A DNA stretch of 64,000 bases from Butyricicoccus_A sp963588905 (GCA_963588905.1 CAVAJF010000037.1:62001-126000), one strand, 5' to 3'; shown: positions 16,139-26,242, counted from the first letter of the stretch. Notes: a model not told the origin generated them from the sequence alone. Made by a program: numbers and translations.

Positions 16139-16819
16139 ATGGGTATTCTTTCACGATTTGGAGACATTGTGCAGGCAAATGTCAATGCCGTGCTCGATAA
16201 GATGGAAGATCCGTCTAAAATGATTGACCAGTATCTGCGCGAGCTCAATGAAAATCTCGCAGAGGTCAAAAAAGAGACCGCTGGTGTGATGGCGGAGGAG
16301 ACCCGCACAAGACGCTTGATGGAAGAAAATCAGGCGGAAGTCGCGCGGTATGAAAATCTTGCCAAGCAGGCATTGCTGGCAGGCAATGAAGGCGATGCCA
16401 AGGTCTTTCTGGCGAAAAAGCAGCAGTTGGAAAGCGCGGGCGCAGGACTTACCGATGCCTATACGGCTGCGCATGAAAACGCGGTCAAAATGCGTCAGAT
16501 GCATGACAAGCTCGTTAGTGATATTGAAACGCTCAAATCGCGCCGTGCTATGATTAAGGCGAAGGTTTCTGTGGCAAAGACACAAGAACGCATGAATAAA
16601 ATCACATCCAATGCCGACAAGGCGCGCGGTGCGATGGGCGCGTTTGACCGGATGGAGGACAAGGCGAATCGAATGCTCGATGAAGCCAATGCAATGGCTG
16701 AGTTGAATACCGAACCGGTAGATGAAGCCAAAGCACTGGAAGAAAAGTACAGCAAGGGCGCCGCGGATTCCGCTGTAGATGCCGAGCTGGAAGCACTCAA
16801 GAAGTCCATGGGACTGTAA
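16139..16819 (+). CDS. pspA: PspA/IM30 family membrane-stress protein
   Basis: A 226-residue, mostly helical coiled-coil protein. The N-terminus MGILSRFGDIVQANVNAVLDK and EDPSKMIDQYLRE are hallmarks of PspA/LiaH/Vipp1, ESCRT-III-like proteins that bind stressed membranes. The ribosome binding site is TAGGAGG. It is cotranscribed with the TPM-type gene; no pspF or liaRS lies nearby. Confidence 0.92.
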   Translation: MGILSRFGDIVQANVNAVLDKMEDPSKMIDQYLRELNENLAEVKKETAGVMAEETRTRRLMEENQAEVARYENLAKQALLAGNEGDAKVFLAKKQQLESAGAGLTDAYTAAHENAVKMRQMHDKLVSDIETLKSRRAMIKAKVSVAKTQERMNKITSNADKARGAMGAFDRMEDKANRMLDEANAMAELNTEPVDEAKALEEKYSKGAADSAVDAELEALKKSMGL

Positions 16820-16828
16820 AAAACAGAA

Positions 16829-16872
16829 GAAAAGCACTAGAACCGGTATTTTCCGGAACTAGTGCTTTTGTT
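16829..16872 (+). terminator. Terminator of pspA
   Basis: aaagcactag pairs with ctagtgcttt, with an inner ccgg stem and a T-rich tail. Confidence 0.82.
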
Positions 16873-16895
16873 TTGCGCACAATCGAAACTTGTCT

Positions 16896-17918
16896 TTATG
16901 TCGATGGTTGGAGCAGATAGTATACGCCATCTGCATACAGATAATACGAATCCGTGAGCTGTAAATCGCGGGACATGCCGTCTGCATCAAAGGCCAGATG
17001 CGCGGTTGCGCTGGTTCCGGCGGGAATCGAACCGGTGTACTGTAAGTCCATGTCGGATTCCAGCAGCGGTGTGCCGAGACGGCTGATGGAATCCATCGTC
17101 ATGCGACCGCTAAACAGGGTGCCGAGCGGCAGGTCGGTATTGCTGTTGTTTTGAATGGTCAGGACAACATCAAGCATGTTGCCGCCGCCGATCAGCTGTA
17201 CAGAAGTATCTCCACCGGCGCTTGTCACGGGATCAATAGAGGAGACAAGCTTGGCAGATTCGACGGTGAGCATCGCGCCGCTTTGCGTTTTTACCGCGCC
17301 GCCGACGGGCAGCGTGCGCTCTGCGACAGCGAGTTTTGTGAAGGATACGCGGTAAATATCTTCTGCGGACGGCAGCATAAAGGCAACGTCCAAGGCACTC
17401 GCATCGACATCCTCCGGCAGAATGATGGCATAGTGTACCCGGGCGGTTTTTCCGCTCGCGAGCTTGTCTGCGTCAATCAGCTCTGCGCCATCTTTGGATT
17501 CTGTGAAGGACATATAATCACTGTATACCGTGCCGTCAGTGATGGCATAGAAAAACAGATCATCTCCGAGATCCAGGGCTTTGTCGCTGGTGTTTGTGAC
17601 ATCTGCGGTGCAGTCCAAATATACTGAATCTTTATTGATGTCTTGCTCTTTTCCGGTGCCGTCTTCGGTATAATATGCGGTATAGGAACCGGACTTGTCT
17701 GTAGTCAGCGGTGCATAGACAGCATCGGACAAGGTGATAGAGCGGACAGTCAACGTCACAGAATCATCCTTCAGCGGCTTATCTACGGCGAAAGAAATGC
17801 CGGTATCCGAGGAGAGCAGCTTGTCTGAAATCTGATCTGCCAAATTTTCGCTGCCGCAGCCGGTCAGGCAGAGCAGCAGGCATCCGGCCAATAGACCGGA
17901 AATCCATCTCTTTTTCAT
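16896..17918 (-). CDS. Lipoprotein of unknown function
   Basis: A 340-residue lipoprotein: signal peptide MKKRWISGLLAGCLLLCLTG with a lipobox ending in Cys (LTGC). The mature part looks like two beta-rich repeats, each with an extracellular DUF4352-like pattern (SVTLTVRSITLSDA and AMLTVESAKLVSS), which often act as ligand- or peptidoglycan-proximal immunoglobulin-like domains. AAAGGGG precedes the ATG. It is monocistronic between convergent and tandem housekeeping genes. No catalytic residues seen. Confidence 0.75.
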   Translation of the reverse strand: MKKRWISGLLAGCLLLCLTGCGSENLADQISDKLLSSDTGISFAVDKPLKDDSVTLTVRSITLSDAVYAPLTTDKSGSYTAYYTEDGTGKEQDINKDSVYLDCTADVTNTSDKALDLGDDLFFYAITDGTVYSDYMSFTESKDGAELIDADKLASGKTARVHYAIILPEDVDASALDVAFMLPSAEDIYRVSFTKLAVAERTLPVGGAVKTQSGAMLTVESAKLVSSIDPVTSAGGDTSVQLIGGGNMLDVVLTIQNNSNTDLPLGTLFSGRMTMDSISRLGTPLLESDMDLQYTGSIPAGTSATAHLAFDADGMSRDLQLTDSYYLYADGVYYLLQPST

Positions 17919-18024
17919 AAAAAAATACCCCTTTGCGTTCGGGCGCGAGCGTGCCGCCCAAATTGTTTTGTTTATTGTAACATGAACGGCATACAAAGGA
18001 CAAGATACGGGTATGCTGAGGGTA

Positions 18025-18060
18025 GAAAAAATCAGGCCTTCTCCGAAGAGAAAGCCTGAT
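18025..18060 (-). terminator. Terminator of gap
   Basis: On the minus strand atcaggctttctc pairs with gagaaggcctgat, followed by six T. Confidence 0.85.
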
Positions 18061-18084
18061 AAAGAATTCTTCAGTAAGGAAGGA

Positions 18085-19113
<1,029 letters not shown>

Positions 19114-19167
19114 AGTAGAAATATCCTCCTTATTGAATATAAAATCCTGTTTTACTGGAACGAATTC

Positions 19168-19196
19168 ATTATACACGGAAAAAAACATTTTCGCAA
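19168..19196 (-). promoter_or_regulatory. Promoter for gap
   Basis: Minus strand TTGCGA, 17 bp, TATAAT. Confidence 0.6.
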
Positions 19197-19332
19197 TGAC
19201 AGATTTGTATAAAATGCGGGGAAAAATGAAAATAATTTCATATCTCATGTTCATAACAATCTTAATCCTGCTATAATGTGGGAAAATTGATTGTCATATA
19301 TTGACGAAAATCAAAAGAGAGGGGCGATTGCA

Positions 19333-20451
19333 ATGGGAAAGGATTCGGAGCGGGAGCGCATTCTATCTAACCGAGAAGGCGAGAGAGTCTTTCTCGAACA
19401 GCCACCGGAAGTTTTGCAAGCAATTTGCCTTGGATTAGGCGGCGAGCAATACCCCGCTTTATATATCTCGCGCGAGTTAATGGTATTAGCACAGAATAGG
19501 GCATCCAAACAGCTGTTTGTAGATGCCTTATTTTATTCAGTGGAGAGTTTTCTTTCTCTGGAGACGCGCCATCTGATTCGGCAGTGCATCGAAGAACGTG
19601 TCGAACAGGAGCAATTGGTGTTTGTTGACGGCAAGCAGTGGAATCTGCGCATCGTGCCGGTAGAGAGCGGCGGTGCCGTGCTGGTGTTTGCGGCGGCGCA
19701 GCGTCAGGCTGTCGGTGTGACGGCGGCAACGGCGGATTTGCGGGACCGGGCGGCAAATCTGATTCTTCAGGCAAACCGGCTGGATCATCTCCGGCAGCCG
19801 GAGATCGCGGCGGAAATCCGGCGGGAAGCCTATCGAATCCTGAGAAGCATCGGACATCTGGAGCTGCTGTCCGGCGCACCGGAAGAGATGATGTGGAGTT
19901 CGCAGCGCCTGTCAGCCTTTATAGAGGAGACCCGCCGCCAGCTGGAGCGGCAGCACGTAGACAATATTACCGTGGATATGCCGCAGCATGATGCGGAGAT
20001 AGAGGCGGATGCCCGTTTGCTGCGCTCTGCGCTGATGTCACTGCTTTCCAACAGTCTGCGCCATGGCGGCGAGCAGGTGCACGTCTGTCTGTCGGCGGAA
20101 GTGACGGATAACAGTGTGACGTTCCGTATAGATGATGACGGCGTTGGCATTTCGGATGCCGCGATGCAGCGCATGAACAGCACGTGGGAGCTGCAGGATG
20201 CTCTGCCGGGCGGATGGGGACTGGGTATTCCTTATGTGCGCCGCATTGCGATGATGCATCGCGGCCTGTTGGTCTATGTGCGCACAGCAGAGGCCGGTAC
20301 CCATGCGAGACTGCGTATGCCGCTGCGGCGCGAGGATCCGGAGATACTGAAGAGCAGCGACATCTATCGGCGTGTTCTTTCCAATTCCATCAGCGAGGCG
20401 GACATCGAACTGTCCGTGGTGCTGGATGCACCGCATTTTCGCCGAGACTGA
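19333..20451 (+). CDS. Soluble sensor histidine kinase-like ATPase protein
   Basis: A 372-residue protein without membrane segments. A PAS-like N-terminal half (about 20-125) is followed by a helical region with a candidate His175 (RSIGHLELLSG) and a GHKL ATPase domain with N box (NSLRHGG), G1 box (DDDGVGI) and G2 box (GGWGLGI). The canonical H-E-x-x-T/N-P phosphorylation motif is absent, so it may be an atypical kinase or an anti-sigma-like ATPase. GAGAGGGG precedes the ATG at 19333. No response regulator is adjacent, so its partner is unknown. Confidence 0.78.
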   Translation: MGKDSERERILSNREGERVFLEQPPEVLQAICLGLGGEQYPALYISRELMVLAQNRASKQLFVDALFYSVESFLSLETRHLIRQCIEERVEQEQLVFVDGKQWNLRIVPVESGGAVLVFAAAQRQAVGVTAATADLRDRAANLILQANRLDHLRQPEIAAEIRREAYRILRSIGHLELLSGAPEEMMWSSQRLSAFIEETRRQLERQHVDNITVDMPQHDAEIEADARLLRSALMSLLSNSLRHGGEQVHVCLSAEVTDNSVTFRIDDDGVGISDAAMQRMNSTWELQDALPGGWGLGIPYVRRIAMMHRGLLVYVRTAEAGTHARLRMPLRREDPEILKSSDIYRRVLSNSISEADIELSVVLDAPHFRRD

Positions 20452-20470
20452 TAAAAAAACGACGAACAGG

Positions 20471-20499
20471 CAGGAGCTGACAGCAGCTCCTGTTTTTTT
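20471..20499 (+). terminator. Terminator of the soluble kinase gene
   Basis: caggagctg pairs with cagctcctg, followed by seven T. Between it and 20634 the sequence is AT-rich with no gene seen. Confidence 0.85.
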
Positions 20500-20634
20500 C
20501 TGGAAAAAATGGCAGATTGGCGCGAAAAAACAAAAGTCTGTACAAACGAACTCGAAAAAAGGGGCAAAATTTGTGCATTTGTTGTTGCGGCTGTCTAATT
20601 TAAGACAAACTGTCCCTCGGCTGACGGAGGTAGT

Positions 20635-20802
20635 ATGACCGAAATTGCAGGAAATGATGCACGGGAAAAACAAAAAATCATAAAAAAATCGAAAAATAAT
20701 CAGAGTGAGCATGAGCTAACACAAAGAAAGCAAAAAAACTTGTTGATTTGTGTTATTTTTTTTGCAAAATTCCTTGCGTTTCTGGCGGGAATGACGGTAT
20801 AA
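20635..20802 (+). CDS. Small predicted membrane protein upstream of rnf
   Basis: A 55-residue frame with GGAGG four bases before the ATG. The first 34 residues are hydrophilic and basic (MTEIAGNDAREKQKIIKKSK and on), and the C-terminal 20 form one membrane segment (LLICVIFFAKFLAFLAG). This arrangement, ending right at the membrane span, is typical of tail-anchored small proteins. The stop codon overlaps the -10 box of the putative rnf promoter. No family recognised; spacing of the ribosome binding site is rather short. Confidence 0.5.
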   Translation: MTEIAGNDAREKQKIIKKSKNNQSEHELTQRKQKNLLICVIFFAKFLAFLAGMTV

Positions 20803-20803
20803 T
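20774..20803 (+). promoter_or_regulatory. Candidate promoter for the rnf operon
   Basis: TTGCGT, 18 bp, TATAAT. It would give a leader of about 315 nt before rnfC, with a gctcg/cgagc hairpin near its start (20821-20837). Confidence 0.55.
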
Positions 20804-20876
20804 CTAAAGTATAAAATTGTGCTCGAAGAAAACGAGCGCAGCGGGATCGGCGGCGCAGCCGCAGGAGCCACGCACC

Positions 20877-20984
20877 ATGTCTGTCAGCATCTGCCAGAGC
20901 AACTGTTTCAGCAGGAGGCTTGCAAATTCTGCGAGGAACCAGTTCCGTGTGCAGGTGCAGATTTTTCATGTGAGCGGACTTTGA
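20877..20984 (+). CDS. Possible 35-residue leader peptide in the rnf leader
   Basis: ATG preceded by AGGAG at a spacing of 9; the product starts MSVSICQSNC and ends IFHVSGL. The two Cys and several Arg/Asn have no clear meaning. It lies 140 bp before rnfC, with hairpins in between (gtgcggct with agccgcac at 21077-21098, just before the rnfC ribosome binding site). It may be a regulatory upstream frame or a chance frame. Confidence 0.35.
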   Translation: MSVSICQSNCFSRRLANSARNQFRVQVQIFHVSGL

Positions 20985-21124
20985 AAACTGCCTGACGATC
21001 TCGAAAAACACGCGAGATGGCCGTGCCTGATTTTTGCGGGGGGACGGCTGTTCCGCAGTACAAGTATTTGTCTGCCGTGCGGCTGATGGAAGCCGCACAA
21101 AATGAACAGAGAGGTGAATCCATA

Positions 21125-22486
21125 ATGGCGTACACGTTTCGTGGCGGTATCCATCCTGGTACTAAAAATGATCCGGGATTTAAGGCCGCAACAAACAAAA
21201 AGCCGATCGAAGTCCTGAAGGCACCTGACAAGGTCATTCTTCCGGTTTCGATGCACATTGGCGCACCGGCAAAGCCGCTGGTGAAGAAGGGTGACATCGT
21301 AAACATGGGTCAGATGATCGCAGAAGCAGGCGGTTTCGTCAGCGCTCCGGTTCACGCATCGGTTTCCGGCAAGGTTGTAGACGTTGCTCCGATGCTGCAT
21401 CAGAATGGCTCGAAGGTACTGTCGATTGTGATCGAGAATGACCATGAGGACAGACTGGATGAGTCTGTCAAGCCGAAGGATTTTGAGGCAATGTCCAATG
21501 ACGAGCGCATCCAGGCAATCTGGGACGCAGGTATCGTTGGTCACGGCGGCGCAACCTTCCCGACACACGTAAAGATCAAGTCCGGTATCGGCAAGTGCGA
21601 TACCATCCTGATTAACGGTGCGGAGTGTGAGCCGTACATCACATCCGACCATCGTCTTCTTCTGGAGCGTCCGGAGGAGATCGTAGAGGGCGTTCGTTAT
21701 CTGGTAAAGATCATGGGCGTCAAGAAGGCTTACATTTGTATCGAGCTGAACAAGCAGGATACTTTTGCAGGCATTGAAAAGCTGATTGCAGGTGACCCGG
21801 TCATCGAGCTGGCTCCGCTGGAGTGCCGCTACCCGCAGGGCGCCGAGAAGCAGCTGATTAACGCAGTTACAGGCCGCGAGGTTCCGTCCGGTAAGCTGCC
21901 GGCAGACGCAGGCTGTGCTGTATTCAATGTAGACACCGCCGGTGCGGTATACCGCTGCTTTGCCAAGGGTATGCCGGTTATCCGCCGCGTTGTTACCATT
22001 TCCGGTTCCGCTGTCGCTGAGCCGAAGAACCTGGAAGCACGCACCGGCACCCTGATTACCGAGCTGATCGACGCTTGCGGCGGCTTCAAGGCTGCTCCGA
22101 ACAAGCTGCTGGCTGGCGGCCCGATGATGGGCAACGCACAGTTCACCACCGACGTTCCGGTACTCAAGGGCACCAACGCATTCCTGGCTATGGCTGGCGA
22201 TGAGGACAAGCGTGTCAAGAACCCGACCTGCATCCGCTGCGGCCGCTGCGTAGGCGTCTGCCCGATGCACCTGACTCCGGTATACATGAACATGTATGCA
22301 GCAAAGAACGATCTGGAAGGCTGCGAGGAATATGATGTCCTCGACTGCATCGAGTGCGGTTCCTGCGCATATGTATGTCCGGCACGAATCCCGCTTGTAC
22401 AGCAGTTCCGCGTTGCAAAGATGCGCGTACAGGAAAAGCGCAGAGCTGAAGCAGCTGCTGCCAAGGCTGCGGCTGAGAACAAGTAA
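21125..22486 (+). CDS. rnfC: Rnf complex subunit C
   Basis: A 453-residue peripheral NADH/FMN and [4Fe-4S] subunit of the ferredoxin:NAD+ oxidoreductase. It shows the RnfC opening FRGGIHP, the flavin/NADH-binding region GHGGATFPTHVK and NGAECEPY, and two 4Fe-4S motifs (CIRCGRCVGVCPMHLTP and CIECGSCAYVCPARIPL). The ribosome binding site is GAGAGGTGA. First gene of the tightly packed rnfCDGEAB operon that couples electron transfer from reduced ferredoxin to NAD+ with Na+ or H+ export. Confidence 0.97.
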   Translation: MAYTFRGGIHPGTKNDPGFKAATNKKPIEVLKAPDKVILPVSMHIGAPAKPLVKKGDIVNMGQMIAEAGGFVSAPVHASVSGKVVDVAPMLHQNGSKVLSIVIENDHEDRLDESVKPKDFEAMSNDERIQAIWDAGIVGHGGATFPTHVKIKSGIGKCDTILINGAECEPYITSDHRLLLERPEEIVEGVRYLVKIMGVKKAYICIELNKQDTFAGIEKLIAGDPVIELAPLECRYPQGAEKQLINAVTGREVPSGKLPADAGCAVFNVDTAGAVYRCFAKGMPVIRRVVTISGSAVAEPKNLEARTGTLITELIDACGGFKAAPNKLLAGGPMMGNAQFTTDVPVLKGTNAFLAMAGDEDKRVKNPTCIRCGRCVGVCPMHLTPVYMNMYAAKNDLEGCEEYDVLDCIECGSCAYVCPARIPLVQQFRVAKMRVQEKRRAEAAAAKAAAENK

Positions 22487-22500
22487 GGAGGGTGAATGGC

Positions 22501-23493
22501 ATGTACGATTTTAGTAAAGTAGTAATTACATCCTCCCCTCATATTAAGAGCAAAGAGGATACCAAGTCGATTATGCTGGACGTGCTCATCGCACTGATCC
22601 CGTCCCTCGCTGTATCGACGTATGTATTTGGACTGCGTGCCATCCTGATGACCGCGGTTTCCATCATTGCCTGCATGGTATTTGAGGCAATCTACGACAA
22701 GATCGTAGGCAAGGAGAATACCATCATGGATCTGTCCGCAGCCGTTACCGGCGTGCTGCTGGCATTCGTTTGCCCGGTAACGCTTCCGTACTGGATGCTG
22801 ATTATCGGCGACGGCATCGCAATTATTTTTGCTAAGTGCATCTTCGGCGGCCTTGGCAAGAACTTCATCAACCCGGCTCTCGCAGGCCGTGCATTCCTGC
22901 TGGCATCCTGGCCGGTAGCTATGACGACTTGGGTTGCAGCTCGCGGCCATGTGGCTCTGGGCTCCACCGCAGACGTTGTTTCCACCGCTACCCCGATGGC
23001 AATCCTGAAGGGCTCCGCTGAGGGCGACCTGCCGAGCGTGCTGAGCGTATTCCTCGGCGTGACCGGCGGTTCCATGGGTGAAGTTTCCGCTATCGCTCTG
23101 CTGATCGGCGGCATCTATCTGCTGGTTCGCAAGGTTATCACCATTCAGATTCCGGCAGCTTACATCCTGACCGTTGCTGTTCTGGCCGTTATTTTCCCGG
23201 CTGAGGGCTATGGTCATCTCGAGTACATGCTGTACGCAATCTTTGGCGGCGGCCTGATGCTCGGCGCTATCTTCATGGCTACCGACTACAGCACCACGCC
23301 GGTTTCCAAGAAGGGCCAGATTGTATTCGGCATCGGCTGCGGTCTGCTGACCACCATGATTCGTTTCTTCGGCGGCTATCCGGAAGGCGTTTGCTACTCC
23401 ATCCTGCTGATGAACACCACGGTATGGCTGATCGACAAGTACACTCGCCCGACCAAGTTCGGTGCACCGGCAAAGCAGAAGAAGGAGGGCTAA
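22501..23493 (+). CDS. rnfD: Rnf complex subunit D
   Basis: A 330-residue integral membrane subunit with about nine to ten spans and the covalent FMN attachment motif STATPMAI (Thr). The ATG at 22501 follows AAGGAGGG; a GTG nine bases before lies in the ribosome binding site. It starts 14 bp after rnfC. Confidence 0.96.
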   Translation: MYDFSKVVITSSPHIKSKEDTKSIMLDVLIALIPSLAVSTYVFGLRAILMTAVSIIACMVFEAIYDKIVGKENTIMDLSAAVTGVLLAFVCPVTLPYWMLIIGDGIAIIFAKCIFGGLGKNFINPALAGRAFLLASWPVAMTTWVAARGHVALGSTADVVSTATPMAILKGSAEGDLPSVLSVFLGVTGGSMGEVSAIALLIGGIYLLVRKVITIQIPAAYILTVAVLAVIFPAEGYGHLEYMLYAIFGGGLMLGAIFMATDYSTTPVSKKGQIVFGIGCGLLTTMIRFFGGYPEGVCYSILLMNTTVWLIDKYTRPTKFGAPAKQKKEG

Positions 23494-23496
23494 TCC

Positions 23497-24084
23497 ATGG
23501 CTGGCAAGCAGAAAAATGAATTTGTACAGCTCGGCGGCATCCTTTGCGCGATCACGCTGGTAGTCGCTCTGGCTCTCGGCGCTGTTAACGCAGTAACCGC
23601 AGGTCCGATCGCTGAGCAGAACGCACAGAAGATCAAGGATTCTTTGGAGAACGTTATGCCGGGTGCAGAATCTGAGCAGATCGACGTTCCGGAAGGAACC
23701 ACCGTTACCACCGAGACCAAGAACGCAACATCCGTTACCATCCTGTCCGCGTACAAGATGACCAAGGACGGCGCTGACGCAGGCTACTGCGTAGAAGTTG
23801 GCCCGACCGGCTTCGGCGGCGCAGTAGATACCATGGTTGGCATCGACAGCGACGGCAAGGTAACCGGCATTTCGGTTATCTCCGCTTCTTCTGAGACCCC
23901 GGGTCTGGGCGCTCGCTCCACGGAGCCGGAGTTCCAGGCACAGTTCGCTGGTCAGGTCGGCACAGAAGTTGCTGTTGCCAAGGACGGCGGTTCGATTGAT
24001 GCGCTGACCGGCGCTACCATCACCTCCCGTGCAGTATCGGAAGGCGTTGTTGCAGCGGCTCAGTTCGCTGCTGAACAGGGTTAA
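23497..24084 (+). CDS. rnfG: Rnf complex subunit G
   Basis: A 195-residue protein with an N-terminal membrane anchor and an extracytoplasmic FMN-binding domain. The covalent FMN site is DALTGATITS (Thr of TGAT), and GFGGAVDTMVGID is the family core. It begins three bases after the rnfD stop. Confidence 0.96.
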   Translation: MAGKQKNEFVQLGGILCAITLVVALALGAVNAVTAGPIAEQNAQKIKDSLENVMPGAESEQIDVPEGTTVTTETKNATSVTILSAYKMTKDGADAGYCVEVGPTGFGGAVDTMVGIDSDGKVTGISVISASSETPGLGARSTEPEFQAQFAGQVGTEVAVAKDGGSIDALTGATITSRAVSEGVVAAAQFAAEQG

Positions 24085-24096
24085 GGAGGCCTAAAC

Positions 24097-24687
24097 ATGA
24101 GTTTTACAAAAAGTCTGAAGGAAGGCCTGGTTACCAATAACCCGGTACTGGTTCAGCTGATCGGCATGTGCCCGACGCTGGCAACCTCGACTTCCTTGAC
24201 AAACGGTGTCGGCATGGGTCTGTCCGCTACAGCCGTACTGATTTGTTCCAATATCGTAATTTCCCTGCTGCGTAAGATTATCCCGAGCAAGGTTCGTATC
24301 GCAGCATACATCACCGTTATCGCGGGCTTCGTAACCATGGTTGACCTGCTGCTTCAGGCGTTTATCCCGTCTCTGTCGGCATCCTTGGGTACCTTTATCC
24401 CGCTGATTGTAGTTAACTGTATCATTCTTGGCCGTGCAGAGTCCTTTGCATCCAAGAATTCCGTTGGTGCATCCGCAGTGGACGGCCTCGTTATGGGTCT
24501 TGGCTTTACCTTCGCTCTGATCCTGATGTCCGTTGTTCGTGAGCTGCTGGGCGCTGGTACCATCGGCGGCGGTGCAATCACCGTATTCAGCCAGCCGGCT
24601 ACCATTATGATCCTGCCGGCAGGCGCATTCCTGACCCTCGGCTGCATCATCGCTATTATGCAGAAGCTGCTGAAGAAAGGAGAATAA
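24097..24687 (+). CDS. rnfE: Rnf complex subunit E
   Basis: A 196-residue membrane subunit with six spans. It shows GMCPTLATSTSLTNGVGMG near the N-terminus and VVNCIILGRAESFA. It is related to RnfA, with which it forms the membrane iron-sulfur core in inverted topology. Confidence 0.96.
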   Translation: MSFTKSLKEGLVTNNPVLVQLIGMCPTLATSTSLTNGVGMGLSATAVLICSNIVISLLRKIIPSKVRIAAYITVIAGFVTMVDLLLQAFIPSLSASLGTFIPLIVVNCIILGRAESFASKNSVGASAVDGLVMGLGFTFALILMSVVRELLGAGTIGGGAITVFSQPATIMILPAGAFLTLGCIIAIMQKLLKKGE

Positions 24688-24693
24688 TGCATC

Positions 24694-25281
24694 ATGCTGA
24701 CATCTATTTTATCCATTTCGCTTGGTGCGATTCTGATTAACAACTTCATCATGTCCCAGTTCCTTGGCTGCTGCCCGTTCTTCGGCGTATCCAAGAAGAT
24801 TGACACCGCTGTCGGCATGGGCATGGCCGTAACCTTCGTTATGGGTCTTGCTTCCGCAGCTACTTACCTGATTAACAACTTTATTCTGGTTCCGCTGGGT
24901 CTGGAATTTATGCAGACAGTCGCATTCATTCTGGTCATCGCAACCCTCGTACAGTTCGTTGAGATGTTCCTGATGAAGTCTATGCCGGCGCTGTATCAGG
25001 CGCTGGGCGTATTCCTTCCGCTGATTACCACAAACTGTGCCGTTCTGGGTGTCGCACTGCAGAACGTACAGAACAGCTACAACTTCATTGAATCCGTTGT
25101 CTACGGTGTTACCGGCGGCCTCGGCTTCACGCTGTCCATCGTGCTGTTCGCTTCCATCCGTGAGCGTCTCTTTGCATCCGCAGAGTGCCCGAAGTGCTTT
25201 GAGGGATTCCCGATTGCACTGATCTCCGCTTCTCTGATGGCAATGGCATTCCTTGGCTTCAGCGGCATGAAGATTTGGTAA
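24694..25281 (+). CDS. rnfA: Rnf complex subunit A
   Basis: A 195-residue membrane subunit with six spans; FLGCCPFFGVSKK and LITTNCAVLGVAL carry the Cys residues that hold the intramembrane cluster shared with RnfE. The ribosome binding site (AAAGGAGAA) overlaps the end of rnfE. Confidence 0.96.
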   Translation: MLTSILSISLGAILINNFIMSQFLGCCPFFGVSKKIDTAVGMGMAVTFVMGLASAATYLINNFILVPLGLEFMQTVAFILVIATLVQFVEMFLMKSMPALYQALGVFLPLITTNCAVLGVALQNVQNSYNFIESVVYGVTGGLGFTLSIVLFASIRERLFASAECPKCFEGFPIALISASLMAMAFLGFSGMKIW

Positions 25282-25315
25282 ACCCGACTGTCAAAGAATA
25301 AGGAGTGAATAACAA

Positions 25316-26242
25316 ATGATGACGATTGTTTATGCAGTGCTGGCACTGGGCATCATGGGTCTTCTCTTTGGCCTGGTCCTTGCATTCGCATCCAAGATCT
25401 TTGCGGTCGAGGTCGATGAGCGTATTCCGGCGGTACAGGAGTGCCTGCCGGGCGCAAACTGCGGCGGCTGTGGTTATCCGGGCTGTAACGGTCTGGCAAC
25501 TGCAATTGTTGAAGGCAAGGCACCGGTTAACGGCTGTCCGGTCGGCGGCGCAGCAGCAGCAGAAAAGATCGCAGCAGTTCTCGGCGTAGAAGTAACCGAG
25601 AGCGAAAAGATGGTAGCTCATGTACACTGCTCCGGCACTTGCGAGAACGTCAAGAACCGTGCACAGTACGAGGGCATCACCGACTGCCTCGGTGCAATCC
25701 GCGTAGCAAACGGCTTCAAGGACTGCGCATTTGCTTGTCTGGGTCTGGGCACCTGTGAGAAGGCTTGCCCGTTCGATGCCATTCATGTCGTAGACGGCGT
25801 GGCAAAGGTAGACGAAGACAAGTGTGCTGCATGTTCCAAGTGTGTATCCGCTTGCCCGAAGCATATCATTTCTCTGGTTCCGCAGGCAAACCCGATCCGT
25901 ATCGACTGCTCCTCCAAGGCGAAGGGCAAGGAAGTTATGGACGCTTGTAAGGTTGGCTGTATCGGCTGCGGTCTGTGTGCAAAGACCTGTAAGTTCGGTG
26001 CAATCACCATGGAAGGCAACCTGCCGGTTATTGACTACACCAAGTGCAAGAAGTGCCAGATGTGTGCAAAGGCTTGCCCGCGCCACATCATCGAGCCGTG
26101 GAACACCCCGGAGAAGGTAAAGGAGCTTGCTGAGATCAAGGCAAAGCAGGCCGCTGCCAAGAAGGCTGCAGCAGAAAAGGCTGCCGCTGCTAAGAAGGCT
26201 GCTGAGGAAGCAGCTGCAAAGGCTGAGACAGAAGAGAAGTAA
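25316..26242 (+). CDS. rnfB: Rnf complex subunit B
   Basis: A 308-residue electron-entry subunit. It has an N-terminal membrane span, the RnfB cluster motif NCGGCGYPGC, and then several ferredoxin-type 4Fe-4S motifs (GTCEKACPFDAI, CAACSKCVSACPKHII, CIGCGLCAKTCKFGAI, CKKCQMCAKACPRHII). The C-terminal 45 residues are an Ala/Lys/Glu helix of low complexity (KKAAAEKAAAAKKAAEE type), longer than in minimal RnfB proteins. Last rnf gene of the operon. Confidence 0.96.
   Translation: MMTIVYAVLALGIMGLLFGLVLAFASKIFAVEVDERIPAVQECLPGANCGGCGYPGCNGLATAIVEGKAPVNGCPVGGAAAAEKIAAVLGVEVTESEKMVAHVHCSGTCENVKNRAQYEGITDCLGAIRVANGFKDCAFACLGLGTCEKACPFDAIHVVDGVAKVDEDKCAACSKCVSACPKHIISLVPQANPIRIDCSSKAKGKEVMDACKVGCIGCGLCAKTCKFGAITMEGNLPVIDYTKCKKCQMCAKACPRHIIEPWNTPEKVKELAEIKAKQAAAKKAAAEKAAAAKKAAEEAAAKAETEEK

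Noticed and set aside
19333..20451. The soluble kinase considered as an ordinary two-component sensor
   Set aside because: No membrane segment, no standard H-box motif and no adjacent response regulator; kept as an atypical GHKL protein.
20868..20900. A CACGCAC word in the rnf leader that recalls c-di-GMP-I riboswitches
   Set aside because: The other conserved parts of that class (GACGCAAAGC and the tetraloop receptor arrangement) are missing.
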